DNA of 64,000 nucleotides from Brochothrix campestris (GCF_046058945.1 NZ_CP175511.1:1860001-1924000); one strand, 5' to 3'. Numbered from the stretch's first letter, positions 7,394 through 16,995 are shown. Notes: a model not told the origin generated them from the sequence alone. Translations and numbers: made by a program.

Positions 7394-9492
7394 ATGAAAA
7401 AAGCGTTACTCCTTAGTTTCACTACCATTGCTTTGCTCTTGTTCTTCTCAACACGCTTTTTTTTAACAGTTCAACAAGCGCAGCACTACCAAGCAGTCAA
7501 AGATAATCGCTCCTATAACGTGACATTTGCGGATAACGCTGATGTCATCGATACACACTCGTGGTCACAACAATTAAAGACACTTAGTCAGACCTATCAG
7601 TTTAATCTTTATAAAATAGCCGCGCGCTCAAACGCGACGACCCAAGTCGTCTATGCTCAATTAACGCAGAATAAGCAACGAATTCTGGCTGAATTAGACC
7701 TTGAAGCGATTGGAAATAGCCATTATAGTAATCGGAACCACCTGTTTTCAGCAATGAATCAGTTGGTTCTTTTACCTTTGAATCAAATGACAGACGACGA
7801 CCTTAAAAGTGGCAACTATCGCATTCAACGAAGTAAGACTTCGCCAGCAATCGAAATAATCGTTGCACATATCCAACAAGAAACAGGTGTTGCCATTACC
7901 ATCGCGCCCCACCTCAAACGGGAGGAAGTCCCCCTATAATTGGGGCTCAAGCCGCTATTTTTCTTAGCCTCGTTTTAACAGTCCTCATTTTAATGCTCCT
8001 GTTAATTTGTGATTACTACATTAACTACCGCCACAATAGCATCAAATTAATGCTCGGTTTCCGGCGCTTTTCTCTGTTACATGATATTCTCCGCAAACAG
8101 TTGCCCTATACCCTACTCATTCCATTGGTGGCGCTTTCATTCGCCCTGTTCGATTATTTTTATCATGGAATTCAGCCAGCCTTTAAGGTTGCTTTATTTG
8201 CGATTTCCCTCGGTTTACTTGCCTTCATTATTAGCTATATCATCCTCAGCATTGCCCTCAGTCTTTATCCTTTTAACGCCCGCTCACTCAAAGGTGATAC
8301 TCCCCTCAAACGAATGGTACAATTGCTTCTTGGTGCAAAACTATTCATCAGCCTTCTATTACTACTGCTTTTACAACTAGGCTATCAACAATTTTATTAT
8401 GTCGTGACAGAACAAGCAAAAACAGACCGTATCATCACTGCCGTCGCTCATCATTATTACTTACCACTACGGTTCGCCTTAACACAAAAGGCCGACGAAA
8501 AAGCAATTTTGAGCCAACTTGTGCGTCACAATCAACTGTTTGCTGATTATTACAAAGAAGGACTCTTACTTTTTTATCCAACCTCTGACACCGACGAACA
8601 ATTACAGGAAAATCGTTACTCACCAGGTCATGAACCTTATACAACGAATGAGGTCTGGGTCTCACCTGACTACTTGGCGCTAAACGATATCCGCGATACG
8701 AACGGACAAGCACTCCACTTTAACAATGACGATGACACGCTCATCACGCTCATACCCTCGCACTATTATTCGCAACGCGCACACATCAAAAAAGCGATTG
8801 AAGAAGAACATCGCTTCCAAAACATTGAATTAGGACAGGCCTTCGGTTTAAAAAGCAAGCCTGAACCACTACATTACCGCTATATTGAAATTCTCGATAA
8901 TCAGCCATTACTCACCTTTCTTCCCTATCAACGTCCGCTTAAAAATCCCGTCATTAAAGTGTTAACTGTTCAAAATGTTGATCCGAACTTATCGGCCTAT
9001 GCGGATAGTATGAGTGGCAACGCAAACAGTTTTTTTGTTGGAAACCCCTCAACAACGCATGCATCACTCAAAAAAATCATCCGAAAACACGGGTTTCAAA
9101 AAACGTATCCCCAAATCATTCCTGCTCAGCATTATCTCAAAGACAAATTGAGTGATTACAGTAGCCTTTTACGCCTGCTTGGCACATTGCTCGGAGTCTT
9201 AAGCTTGCTTTATTTACTGCTAACCTTTGCCTTCACTCACCATTATTTATTGCTCCATGTAAAAAAAAACCAGGTACTGCTCCAACACGGCTACTCGCTG
9301 ACACGCTTGTTTGCCCCACTCTTCCTCATCGCTTGCCTTCCATGGCTCGTACTACTTTGTTACAACTTATTTGGGACACATAAGGTCATTTATAGTTGGC
9401 TGTTTTTCACACTCGCATTGTTGGAGTCCGGTTTGCTCTATTGCTACCTCTACCGTATTAAAAATAGTTTACTGAAAGGAAGTCGGCAATGA
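7394..9492 (+). pseudogene. Bacteriocin-associated integral membrane protein (lactococcin 972 group), frameshifted at a C5 run
   Basis: Two frames together give about 700 residues, the size of the family's integral membrane protein. The first (7394-7939) has an N-terminal membrane segment and an extracytoplasmic domain and ends in PHLKREEVPL. The second is open from before 7921 and continues as GGSPPIIGAQAAIFLSLVLT, then the membrane segments near VALSFALF, VALFAISLGLLAFIISY and LLLLLLLQLG. A second outer domain and three C-terminal segments follow. The frames meet at CCCCC (7930-7934); one more base would restore a single gene. The start behind AAAGGGTGCATCCCTA is acceptable. This protein is thought to act with the adjacent ATPase in export or self-immunity. 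A sequencing error or true inactivation are both possible. Confidence 0.8.
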
Positions 9493-10124
9493 AACTCACC
9501 TTACGTCACGCAACCAAACGCTTCGATGATAAAATCTTATTCAAACAGTGCTCCTTCACGATTCCATCTGGCAGCTTTGTCGCCATTAAAGGTAAAAGTG
9601 GTGCTGGAAAATCCACCTTACTCAATTGCCTCGCCTTAATTGAACCCCTCACAAGTGGTCAATTATTGTTCGATGAAACCGATGTTACCATGCTGTCCTG
9701 GTCTAAAAAAAGTCGCCTTTACCGCCAGGACATCAGTTTTATCGTCCAAGACTTCGGCTTAATGCCCAACGAAACCGTCATGGAAAATCTTATCATCGCG
9801 CTAAGATACGAACGATTATCCGCTAAAAAGTGCAAACAACGTTGCCTAGCTGTGTTATGCAAGGTTAATTTAGCTGACACCCTTCTTGATGAACCGATTT
9901 TCCGTTTGAGTGGTGGCGAGCAACAACGGGTCGCCATTGCTCGCTGCTTACTCCGACAACCACGCCTATTATTTGCGGATGAACCAATTAACGCCCTCGA
10001 CCGTGATAATGCTGCCGACATCATGAGATTGCTCCAAGCGATTAATGCGAGTGGCTGTACAGTTGTGCTAGTCACACATGATGATACGTACGACAACTGC
10101 TATGATGATGTAATCTATTTATAA
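9489..10124 (+). CDS. ABC transporter ATPase of the lactococcin 972 group
   Basis: A 211-residue ATP-binding subunit: Walker A GKSGAGKSTLL, Q-loop FIVQDFGLMP, signature LSGGEQQRVAIARC, Walker B LLFADEPINAL and the H-loop VTHDD are all present. The start ATG overlaps the stop of the preceding membrane protein (ATGA), the tight coupling typical of a transporter pair. By context it powers the bacteriocin export/immunity complex. The gene ends at the very edge of the 118-bp tandem repeat; its TAA is shared with the first repeat unit. The ATPase itself looks intact although its partner is frameshifted. Confidence 0.88.
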   Translation: MKLTLRHATKRFDDKILFKQCSFTIPSGSFVAIKGKSGAGKSTLLNCLALIEPLTSGQLLFDETDVTMLSWSKKSRLYRQDISFIVQDFGLMPNETVMENLIIALRYERLSAKKCKQRCLAVLCKVNLADTLLDEPIFRLSGGEQQRVAIARCLLRQPRLLFADEPINALDRDNAADIMRLLQAINASGCTVVLVTHDDTYDNCYDDVIYL

Positions 10125-10429
10125 AAGTGAAAGCAACCCGTTAGAAGCAAACAGCTTGGAAGAAAAAGGTGAGCGATTATTTACCGTCGCAAGCCTTTTT
10201 CTGAAAGGTGAAAGCTTCTGGTTGATTGAACTGGACAATTAAAAGTGAAAGCAACCCGTTAGAAGCAAACAGCTTGGAAGAAAAAGGTGAGCGATTATTT
10301 ACCGTCGCAAGCCTTTTTCTGAAAGGTGAAAGCTTCTGGTTGATTGAACTGGACAATTAAAAGTGAAAGCAACCCGTTAGAAGCAAACAGCTTGGAAGAA
10401 AAAGGTGAGCGATTATTTACCGTCGCAAG
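10123..10429. repeat. 118-bp tandem direct repeat, 2.6 copies
   Basis: Units begin with AAAAGTGAAAGCAACCCG at 10123, 10241 and 10359, so the period is 118 bp. Copies look identical by eye. The third stops after ACCGTCGCAAG near 10429, where kinase sequence begins. On the plus strand each unit holds an open stretch of 39 codons that ends in the TAA at the unit border, but without ATG or ribosome site. On the minus strand the unit supplies the last codons and stop of the kinase remnant. It is not a CRISPR array, because there are no unique spacers. It fills the gap between the two gene sets. Confidence 0.95.
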
Positions 10430-11188
10430 GAGCACTCTTAAGGCTGATTTCCGCCGTGAAGTAATTGTTGGCTTGATGATCAATCGTAAAGACATAGGGT
10501 GTATTAATTAAAATCGTTTTGATTATATAAATACCTAAGCCCGTTCCTCGCTCAGAGCCAAAGGCCATAAACGGCTCACCAATTCGATTCCAATTAATCT
10601 TCCCTTTATCTTCAAACTGATTGGCAATGATGATGCGATCAGCTAATACGTAAATTTTAATTGCCGTTCGCTCGACTGTATAATGAATGGCATTGCTCAC
10701 TAAATTCGACAAAATTTTCTCTAACATTTTTTCATCGAGCTTCATATAAAACTCAGTTTCAATCGTTCGTTCAACCGTCAACTGCTTATCATCTAACAAC
10801 ACATCATAGTTGGTAATGACACGATCTAATACTCGTGAAACCGCACTTTTCATATTATTACTTGCTAAATATTTTCGTTGTGTCACAAATAAGATTTCTC
10901 TGATAAGTTTTTCTAAATTAGTCATTTGTTGATTGACCTGCCCAATTACAGTCCGATTGGCATCGTCCAATTGCAATTCATTCAACAACAGCTTGGTCGA
11001 CATCAACGGTGTTTTCATTTCATGCGTAATGCCTTGTAAGAGTGCTAAATTTGACTGTTCTAATGACTTAACGACCTGCATTTCTGTTTCGATTTTTCGC
11101 TGAGATTGTTCCAATGAGGCATATAACTGTTTGACCTGCTGTTCAATATCGTAATATTATCTTCAATAATCAAAATGTTTTTAGACAT
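10413..11188 (-). pseudogene. Response regulator start fused by deletion to a histidine kinase 3' half
   Basis: Minus strand: a good ribosome site (AGAGGTGAAACG) and ATG at 11188 start MSKNILIIEDNITI, a typical response-regulator N-terminus. The frame then becomes unrelated and stops after about 41 codons. A second frame, open from 11156 (YYDIEQQVKQLYASLEQSQR), continues as a histidine kinase: H-box LQGITHEMKTPLMSTK, N-box ILSNLVSNAIHYT, and a G2 box ERGTGLGIYIIK. So most of the regulator and the whole sensor region are missing. The kinase has no start of its own other than a TTG near 11114. Its C-terminus (ISLKSAPCDGK) is altered by the tandem repeat. It presumably once controlled the ABC transporter immediately upstream on the same strand. 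Confidence 0.85.
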
Positions 11189-11309
11189 CGTTTCACCTCT
11201 TTATTTCAATCTAACAGACTCACTTTTACAGTACAACTAACTCCCCTCGTACTACGATAAAAACAGCCAAGCGATGTTATCATCGACCTGGCTGTTTTGA
11301 TACATCAGC

Positions 11310-11948
11310 TTAATCTTTCAACACAACTAACTCCCCTGCCTTTAACGTTAAAACGATATCGGTTTGATTCGCTAGTTGGCGATCGTGCGTCACCATAATA
11401 ATACATTTACCTTCTAATTTTAAATGCTCGAAGATTTCCAACACATGTTTCGCATTATTTTTATCAAGATTTCCCGTTGGTTCATCAGCAATAATTAATT
11501 TTTCATCTAAGGCGACCGCCCGTGCAATCGCTACCCGTTGCTGTTGACCACCTGATAAATCAGCACATTTTTTCTCTAACGTTTGTCCCACAATTCCAAC
11601 AGATTTCAAAATTTCTTTTATCTGCGCGATTGTTTTCACTTTAGCATGAATGTCGAGTGCCAATCGAACATTCTCAACCGCTGATAAGTACGGTACTAAA
11701 TTAAAGGCTTGAAAAACATAGCCGATTTGGCGACGGTAACAATCGAAGTTCGTCACTTTTTTTGTTTGATACCAAATTTCACCTGTTTGTAAAAAATCCA
11801 ATCCTGATATAACGGATAAAAACGTGCTTTTACCAACACCAGATTCCCCTACAATCGCGTATATTTTACCCGCTTCGAACGTAAAACTAATTTGATTCAA
11901 CACCTGTTGCTCATGATAATGATGTGAGATTTTTTTTATTTCTAACAT
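11310..11948 (-). CDS. ABC transporter ATPase, MacB/LolD type
   Basis: A 212-residue ATPase with Walker A GESGVGKSTFL, Q-loop YVFQAFNLVPYLSAVENV, signature LSGGQQQRVAIARA, Walker B LIIADEPTGNLDKNN and H-loop VTHDRQ. The LIIADEPTGNLD wording is typical of the MacB/LolD/FtsE group that works with FtsX-like permeases. It starts at 11948 behind AGGAGGAATACT. It lies 11 bp after its permease and upstream of the two-component remnant, an arrangement seen in antimicrobial-peptide export or sensing modules such as Vex-Vnc. The ATPase is intact; its permease is frameshifted, so the transporter is probably not functional. No terminator was seen between it and the kinase remnant. Confidence 0.9.
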   Translation of the reverse strand: MLEIKKISHHYHEQQVLNQISFTFEAGKIYAIVGESGVGKSTFLSVISGLDFLQTGEIWYQTKKVTNFDCYRRQIGYVFQAFNLVPYLSAVENVRLALDIHAKVKTIAQIKEILKSVGIVGQTLEKKCADLSGGQQQRVAIARAVALDEKLIIADEPTGNLDKNNAKHVLEIFEHLKLEGKCIIMVTHDRQLANQTDIVLTLKAGELVVLKD

Positions 11949-11958
11949 AGTATTCCTC

Positions 11959-13348
11959 CTATTCTTTCGTCGATAATATTGTTGTTGGACTTTTTTTCAG
12001 TAGACGCATCGTTGGTATCAAGGTCGATATCGCCGTAATTACAAGCGTAATCAAGAATACAAAGAGGGCACCTGTGATATCCAGCTTATTTTTTTCATCA
12101 ATTCCTGTATCAGCATCTAATTTTGTACTCGTGTCTTCGACATAATTCGGCCCTTTTGGCATGCCCGTATTGGCACTGTCATTTTCACTAATGGTCGTCG
12201 ACATTTCTTCATTGACAAAATTGGTCGCCAGTGGGGTTGTTACAAAACTAGCCACCCCAAAACTAATAATAAAAGTTGCGATGAGCACAAAGGCCACTTC
12301 TAAAAACATCTGGGCTAAGATATTCACTTTTTTCTCACCTAGCGCCAGTAATAGGCCAATTTCTCTTTTTCGTTCGCGTAATGATAACAGCATCACCAAA
12401 CTGATAATTAAGGCTGCCACAATAAAAATAACAATTTTCAATGTCGTAAACATGCTAATCAATTTATCAATCATTTCACTAATCGTTTTAAATTCACCAT
12501 AACTGCTCTTGAACTCAAGCCAACCATAATCACCGCCATCAGCTTTCATTTCGGCAATAAACTTATCCGTATCAGCGGGATCCTTAAGTTCTACTTTAAT
12601 CTTGTCATAGCCTGTAAAGGGTGAAGGTGCTTGACCTGCCAAGTTTTCTTTTTTCAATGTGTTAACTAGCTTTTCATTTGCATACATCAACGTTTTTTCT
12701 TGCTGTTTCAAAACATCCGGGTTATCGGCTGTTAATTCAAACACACCTGTAATTGTTGCTTTGAATTTTTTCTTTGTTTGGCTGTCATCCATATTTTGTA
12801 ATTCTAACTCTAAGGTGTCGCCAATGTTAACCTTGTATTCATCGATATAAGCCTGTGATACAATCACTGGATTTTTGACTTTCGAGTCACTTGGAAGCTT
12901 ACCATCTAACAAATCAATGTTTGATGAAGCCACTTGTTTATTAGTACTATCTAAAATTGACACCTGTGTATCTGTTGCAGCATAACCTGCACGTGGATCT
13001 TTTTCCTTACTTGAAAACTGTGTAAAGACACTTTCTTTTGCTTGCACAGAAAAATCTTTCACATATTTTGATTTTTTTACTTTTTTGACCATTTCTGCAT
13101 CAATCGCTTTTTTTTGATTTTCCCGAATCAGCACTCATCATCTCTTGCATAATCGTATCAAGATTGATATTAATTGAGACAATCGCATTCACTTTATCGC
13201 GATTCGTATTTAAGACTTCCTTCAATGATTGTTGCACCGCGGAACCTGATATTAAAAAAGTTAAGACGACTAAAAATAACAACCCTAGAATTAACGTCCT
13301 CTTTTTTAAATTAATTGTGCTCTTTAGCATTCGCTTTAAAACCTTCAC
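11959..13348 (-). pseudogene. FtsX/MacB-like ABC permease, frameshifted at an A8 run
   Basis: The gene starts with GTG 13348 behind GAGGAGTG (MKVLKRMLKSTINLKKR, then a membrane segment LILGLLFLVVLTFLISGSAV). It stays in frame until SADSGKSKKSD and a stop near 13100. A second frame continues as KKAIDAEMVKKVKKSKYVKD through a large outer domain. Three C-terminal membrane segments follow (IVIFIVAALIISLVMLL, FVLIATFIISFGVASFV, ALFVFLITLVITAISTLIP), the four-segment MacB plan. The frames meet at an eight-A run (near 13108-13115, T on the plus strand); seven A would read SGKSKKAIDAEMV without break. The REGLLLALGEKK motif before the second membrane segment pair is the usual FtsX coupling region. 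It is either a pseudogene, a phase-variable gene, or rescued by slippage. Confidence 0.85.
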
Positions 13349-13441
13349 TTAATCACTCCTCTTCTTTGTTAACGTTAGTATAAACAATCGATATAAAGCA
13401 TGAATGAACCCTATGTGAAGTTAAGATGAAGTTGCTACACG

Positions 13442-13490
13442 CAAAAAAACAGGTAATCAAATGATTACCTGCCAGCTTGTAGACAAAGTC
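13442..13490 (-). terminator. Purine-operon terminator preceded by the dispersed element (copy 2)
   Basis: Minus strand: GACTTTGTCTACAAGCTG (13490-13473, one change from the commonest form) is followed by a 9-bp stem CAGGTAATC/GATTACCTG (13471-13450) and seven T. It lies about 65 bp after the purD stop and should end the purine transcript. The region from 13353 to 13441 contains nothing else recognisable apart from the start region of the ABC permease. Confidence 0.85.
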
Positions 13491-13553
13491 GAATTAAACT
13501 GCTATTTCTGTGACACTAATTGCAGCAACTCTGGCTACGAATACCGATTAAGA

Positions 13554-14843
13554 CTATCTTGGTGACGTTGGTCGTTCTGCTGTCGCTGCCCGATGTCCAA
13601 TATCTTCACGGTATACGAGTTCACGCGTATCGATTTTTTTCAATTCTTGATAGAGCATTGCTTGGGCTGCTTGCATTGTCTTCGCCCGCATTGCTAACAA
13701 ACTGACACGACCACCATTAGTAACGAGTTCGTTTGTGGCATTTAAAGCCACACCCGCATGAAACACAGCCGTGTCATGATTGAGTTGTTCAAACCCAGCG
13801 AGTAATTTGCCGTTTTCATACGCCTGTGGGTAGCCTTTGCTCGCGAGCACAACACCTAAGGTGACACCGTCAGTTTGCCATGTAAGTGTGGGTGTGCGAT
13901 GCGCTAATATATCGGTAATCACAGTCGCGAAATCCGAGGTCAAGCGATCGAGTACCACCTGTGTTTCAGGATCACCAAAGCGGGCATTGAACTCAATTAC
14001 CTTCGGACCTGATGCTGTCAAGATAAGTCCGGCATATAGAATCCCTGTAAACGAACGTTCTTCCGTTACCATTGCTACCGCCGTCGGTTTTAAGATTGTT
14101 TCAACCGCCTCATTAATGACCGCTTGACTGATATGATGTACAGGCGCATATGCCCCCATTCCACCCGTGTTCAAGCCTTTATCTCCCGCTAAGGCCCGCT
14201 TATGATCCTGAGCAATAACCATCGGATAGACGTTTTCACCATCAACAAAGGCCATCAATGAAAATTCTTCACCAACCAAGAAGTCTTCCACTACAATTGC
14301 CGCACCTGAGGCGCCAAACTGGTTATCACAGAGCATTGCATAGGCGGCTTCGAGTGCTTCGGTCGTTGTTTCAGCGACAACGACACCTTTACCAGCTGCA
14401 AGCCCATCCGCCTTAATCACAATTGGCGCTCCCTTCATTTCGATGTAGGTTTTCGCTTCGTCATAAACCGTAAATGTTTGAGAGGCTGCCGTCGGAATGT
14501 GATACGATTGCATCAGCTGTTTGGCAAAATCCTTGCTTCCTTCAATAATCGCCGCCTTTTTTTGCGGACCAAACACCTGAATGTTGGCTGCCTGTAAGTC
14601 ATCGACTACACCTGCTAACAATGGCACTTCTGGCCCGACAAAGACCCAATCAAGCCGCTGTTTTTTTGCAAAGGCAATCAGTTCTTGACTATCGGTTTCA
14701 GCAATAGCGATGCATTTAATACCATCTTGCGCCATACCGGCATTGCCTGGTACACAATAGACGCGAGTCACTTGGGGACTTTTTTGTAGTTTTTTGCTGA
14801 TGGCATGCTCACGCCCACCACTGCCAATCACTAACACTTTCAT
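13554..14843 (-). CDS. purD: Phosphoribosylamine-glycine ligase (GAR synthetase)
   Basis: PurD joins glycine to 5-phosphoribosylamine with ATP, the second step of IMP synthesis. The 429-residue protein has the N-terminal GSGGREHAI loop, the ATP-grasp centre (APIVIKADGLAAGKGVVVA) and the metal-binding end of the grasp fold (VIEFNARFGDPETQ). The C-terminus reads DIGHRAATAERPTSPR; most PurD proteins stop soon after DIGHRA, so the last eight or so residues are an extra tail. It is the last gene of the operon, 34 bp after purH. Confidence 0.96.
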   Translation of the reverse strand: MKVLVIGSGGREHAISKKLQKSPQVTRVYCVPGNAGMAQDGIKCIAIAETDSQELIAFAKKQRLDWVFVGPEVPLLAGVVDDLQAANIQVFGPQKKAAIIEGSKDFAKQLMQSYHIPTAASQTFTVYDEAKTYIEMKGAPIVIKADGLAAGKGVVVAETTTEALEAAYAMLCDNQFGASGAAIVVEDFLVGEEFSLMAFVDGENVYPMVIAQDHKRALAGDKGLNTGGMGAYAPVHHISQAVINEAVETILKPTAVAMVTEERSFTGILYAGLILTASGPKVIEFNARFGDPETQVVLDRLTSDFATVITDILAHRTPTLTWQTDGVTLGVVLASKGYPQAYENGKLLAGFEQLNHDTAVFHAGVALNATNELVTNGGRVSLLAMRAKTMQAAQAMLYQELKKIDTRELVYREDIGHRAATAERPTSPR

Positions 14844-14877
14844 TTCAATTCCTCCTCAGTTAAGCAACAGCCATTAA

Positions 14878-16413
14878 TTAATGTTTAAAATGACGCACAC
14901 GCGTAAATACCATCGCGATACCATGTTTGTTTGCTTCATCAATCGATGCTTGATCTTTCATTGAACCACCCGGTTGAACAATCGCACGGATACCTACCTT
15001 TGCTGCTTCTTCAATCGTATCAGGCATTGGGAAGAACGCATCACTTGCTAATACCGCGCCTTGCGTACGTTCGCCCGCTTGTTCAAAAGCAATTTTAGCT
15101 GCACCAACGCGGTTCATTTGTCCGGCGCCGACACCAACTGTTTGTTGATGGTCACCGATGACAATCGCATTTGATTTAATATGTTTAACAACCTTCCACT
15201 GAAATGCAAGCGCTGCGAGTTGTTCAGCTGTTGGTGCCACTTCAGTGACAACTTCCCACTGAGACTCATCTTCTATGACAACATCACTCGATTGAATCAG
15301 TAAACCGCCCGCTACACTTGTTTTAACATGTGACACAGGTGCCGCTCCATCAATTGGTAATTGTAATAATCGGAGGTTTTTCTTTTGTGTCAACAGCTCT
15401 AAGGCCGCTTCACTATAACTTGGTGCAATTAATATTTCAAGGAACATTTTGCTTAAATGTTCAGCCGTAGCTAAATCAATCTCACGGTTAAATGCGAGTA
15501 CTCCTCCAAAAATCGAGGTTGGATCGGCTTCATATGCTTTCAAGAAGGCCGCTTCAATCGTTGTACTTAAACCGACACCACAAGGATTCATATGTTTAAC
15601 AGCCACAACCGCTGCTTCAGTAGTAAATTCTTGGACGATTTGTAAGGCCGCATCAGCATCACGGATATTATTGTAGGACAATTCTTTGCCATGTAATTGA
15701 TCAGCCGTTGCAATCGATGCCTGTGTTGCAATCGGTTCCTCATAAAAACTCGCTGATTGATGCGGGTTTTCACCATAACGCAACGCTTGTTTACGATTAT
15801 AGGTTAACGTTAATTTTTCGGGGTATTCTTCGCCAACAACCGTCGTTAAATACCCAGCAATCAATGCATCATAAGCAGCTGTGTGACGGAATACTTTTGC
15901 AGCTAAACGTTGACGTGTTGCAAACGTCGTGTCGTCATGCTCGCGTAATTCAGCTAAGACGACATCATAGTCAGCCGCATCAGCAATCACAGTGACACTT
16001 TGATAGTTTTTTGCTGCCGAACGTAACATTGAGGGACCACCGATATCAATGTTTTCAATCGCATCGGCTAACGCCACATCTGGCTTTGAAATCGTTGCTT
16101 GAAACGGGTATAAATTGACCACAACAAGATCAATCAGTGTGATATCGTGTGCAGCAACTGCTGCCATATGTTGTTCATCATCTCGACGGGCTAATAAGCC
16201 ACCATGAATGAGTGGATGTAAGGTTTTGACACGACCATCTAACATTTCAGGAAAGCCTGTTACTTCTTCAATCCCGATTACAGGTAAACCTGCCTCAGCG
16301 ATTAACTCCTTTGTACCTCCAGTCGATACAATTTCAAAATTAAGGGCAATTAATTGCTCAACCAACTCTAATATTCCTGTTTTATCTGACACACTAATTA
16401 ATGCTCGTTTCAT
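14878..16413 (-). CDS. purH: Bifunctional AICAR transformylase / IMP cyclohydrolase
   Basis: PurH performs the last two steps to IMP: formyl transfer from 10-formyl-THF to AICAR, then ring closure. The 511-residue length is standard. The N-terminal cyclohydrolase (MGS-like) domain starts RALISVSDKTGILELV and contains STGGTKELI and TLHPLIHGGLLARRD. The transformylase domain follows, with the catalytic KHMNPCG region, LRYGENPHQSASFY and SNAIVIGDHQQTVGVGAGQM. The start codon overlaps the purN stop by one base (TAATG), so translation is coupled. Confidence 0.97.
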   Translation of the reverse strand: MKRALISVSDKTGILELVEQLIALNFEIVSTGGTKELIAEAGLPVIGIEEVTGFPEMLDGRVKTLHPLIHGGLLARRDDEQHMAAVAAHDITLIDLVVVNLYPFQATISKPDVALADAIENIDIGGPSMLRSAAKNYQSVTVIADAADYDVVLAELREHDDTTFATRQRLAAKVFRHTAAYDALIAGYLTTVVGEEYPEKLTLTYNRKQALRYGENPHQSASFYEEPIATQASIATADQLHGKELSYNNIRDADAALQIVQEFTTEAAVVAVKHMNPCGVGLSTTIEAAFLKAYEADPTSIFGGVLAFNREIDLATAEHLSKMFLEILIAPSYSEAALELLTQKKNLRLLQLPIDGAAPVSHVKTSVAGGLLIQSSDVVIEDESQWEVVTEVAPTAEQLAALAFQWKVVKHIKSNAIVIGDHQQTVGVGAGQMNRVGAAKIAFEQAGERTQGAVLASDAFFPMPDTIEEAAKVGIRAIVQPGGSMKDQASIDEANKHGIAMVFTRVRHFKH

Positions 16414-16994
16414 TATTTTGCCACCGTTCCCTTCGATTGTATAAGTGCTTGAATGACTGCTGGGTAATGTTTGTATTCTGCTTGATGAATCCGTTCTTCC
16501 AATTGGTCTAATGTATCTGTTTTTAAGCGTGGTACCTTAAATTGGGCAATCGGTCTGCCAGTGTCCATTCCTGCATCGACGTAATGAATCGTAATGCCTG
16601 TTTGGGCGTCACCCGCATTATACGCTTGCTCAATTGCCGCCTTACCTGGATAAAGTGGTAGTAACGACGGATGCAAATTAATGATTCGGCCTTCGTAAGC
16701 CGCCAGTAAGGTTGGGCCAATCAGTCGCATGTAGCCTGCGAGTACGACTAACTCAATCGTTAATTCCACTAAGCGTTGTGCGATCATCTTTTCAAACGCC
16801 GCCTTTGTTTCAAATGCACGTGGATTAAACACCAATGTTGCAATGCCTTGACTTTTGGCCCGTTCAATCACGAGTGCCTCCGCGCGATCACAGACGAGCA
16901 AGGCAATTTCACCAGCTAATGCACCCGTCTGACTCGCACGTAACAAAGCCGCAAAATTCGAGCCGTTACCTGAAGCAAAAATTGCTAATTTCAT
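16413..16994 (-). CDS. purN: Phosphoribosylglycinamide formyltransferase (GART 1)
   Basis: PurN transfers a formyl group from 10-formyl-THF to GAR. The 193-residue protein has the phosphate-binding loop FASGNGSNF near the start, and the catalytic region LAGYMRLIGPTLL...INLHPSLLPLYPGKAAI with the conserved Asn-His. The Asp of the family loop is seen in GITIHYVDAGMDTG. I start at Met 16994, behind GAGGAGGCCTAAG; the frame extends to 17048 but that would lie inside purM. Only one base separates it from the purM stop. No purT homologue was seen in the window. Confidence 0.95.
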   Translation of the reverse strand: MKLAIFASGNGSNFAALLRASQTGALAGEIALLVCDRAEALVIERAKSQGIATLVFNPRAFETKAAFEKMIAQRLVELTIELVVLAGYMRLIGPTLLAAYEGRIINLHPSLLPLYPGKAAIEQAYNAGDAQTGITIHYVDAGMDTGRPIAQFKVPRLKTDTLDQLEERIHQAEYKHYPAVIQALIQSKGTVAK

Positions 16995-16995
16995 C

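Noticed and set aside
7928..7940. Programmed -1 frameshift in the bacteriocin membrane protein
   Set aside because: GTC-CCC-CTA is a poor slippery heptamer and no downstream stimulatory hairpin was seen. It remains possible but is less likely than mutation.
10123..10240. A 39-codon reading (plus strand, ending ...WLIELDN) as a small gene repeated three times
   Set aside because: There is no ATG or ribosome site in the frame, and the third copy is cut off. It is noted only as a property of the repeat.
10123..10429. Possible CRISPR-like array from regular repeats
   Set aside because: The repeats are contiguous 118-bp units with no unique spacers and no cas genes nearby.
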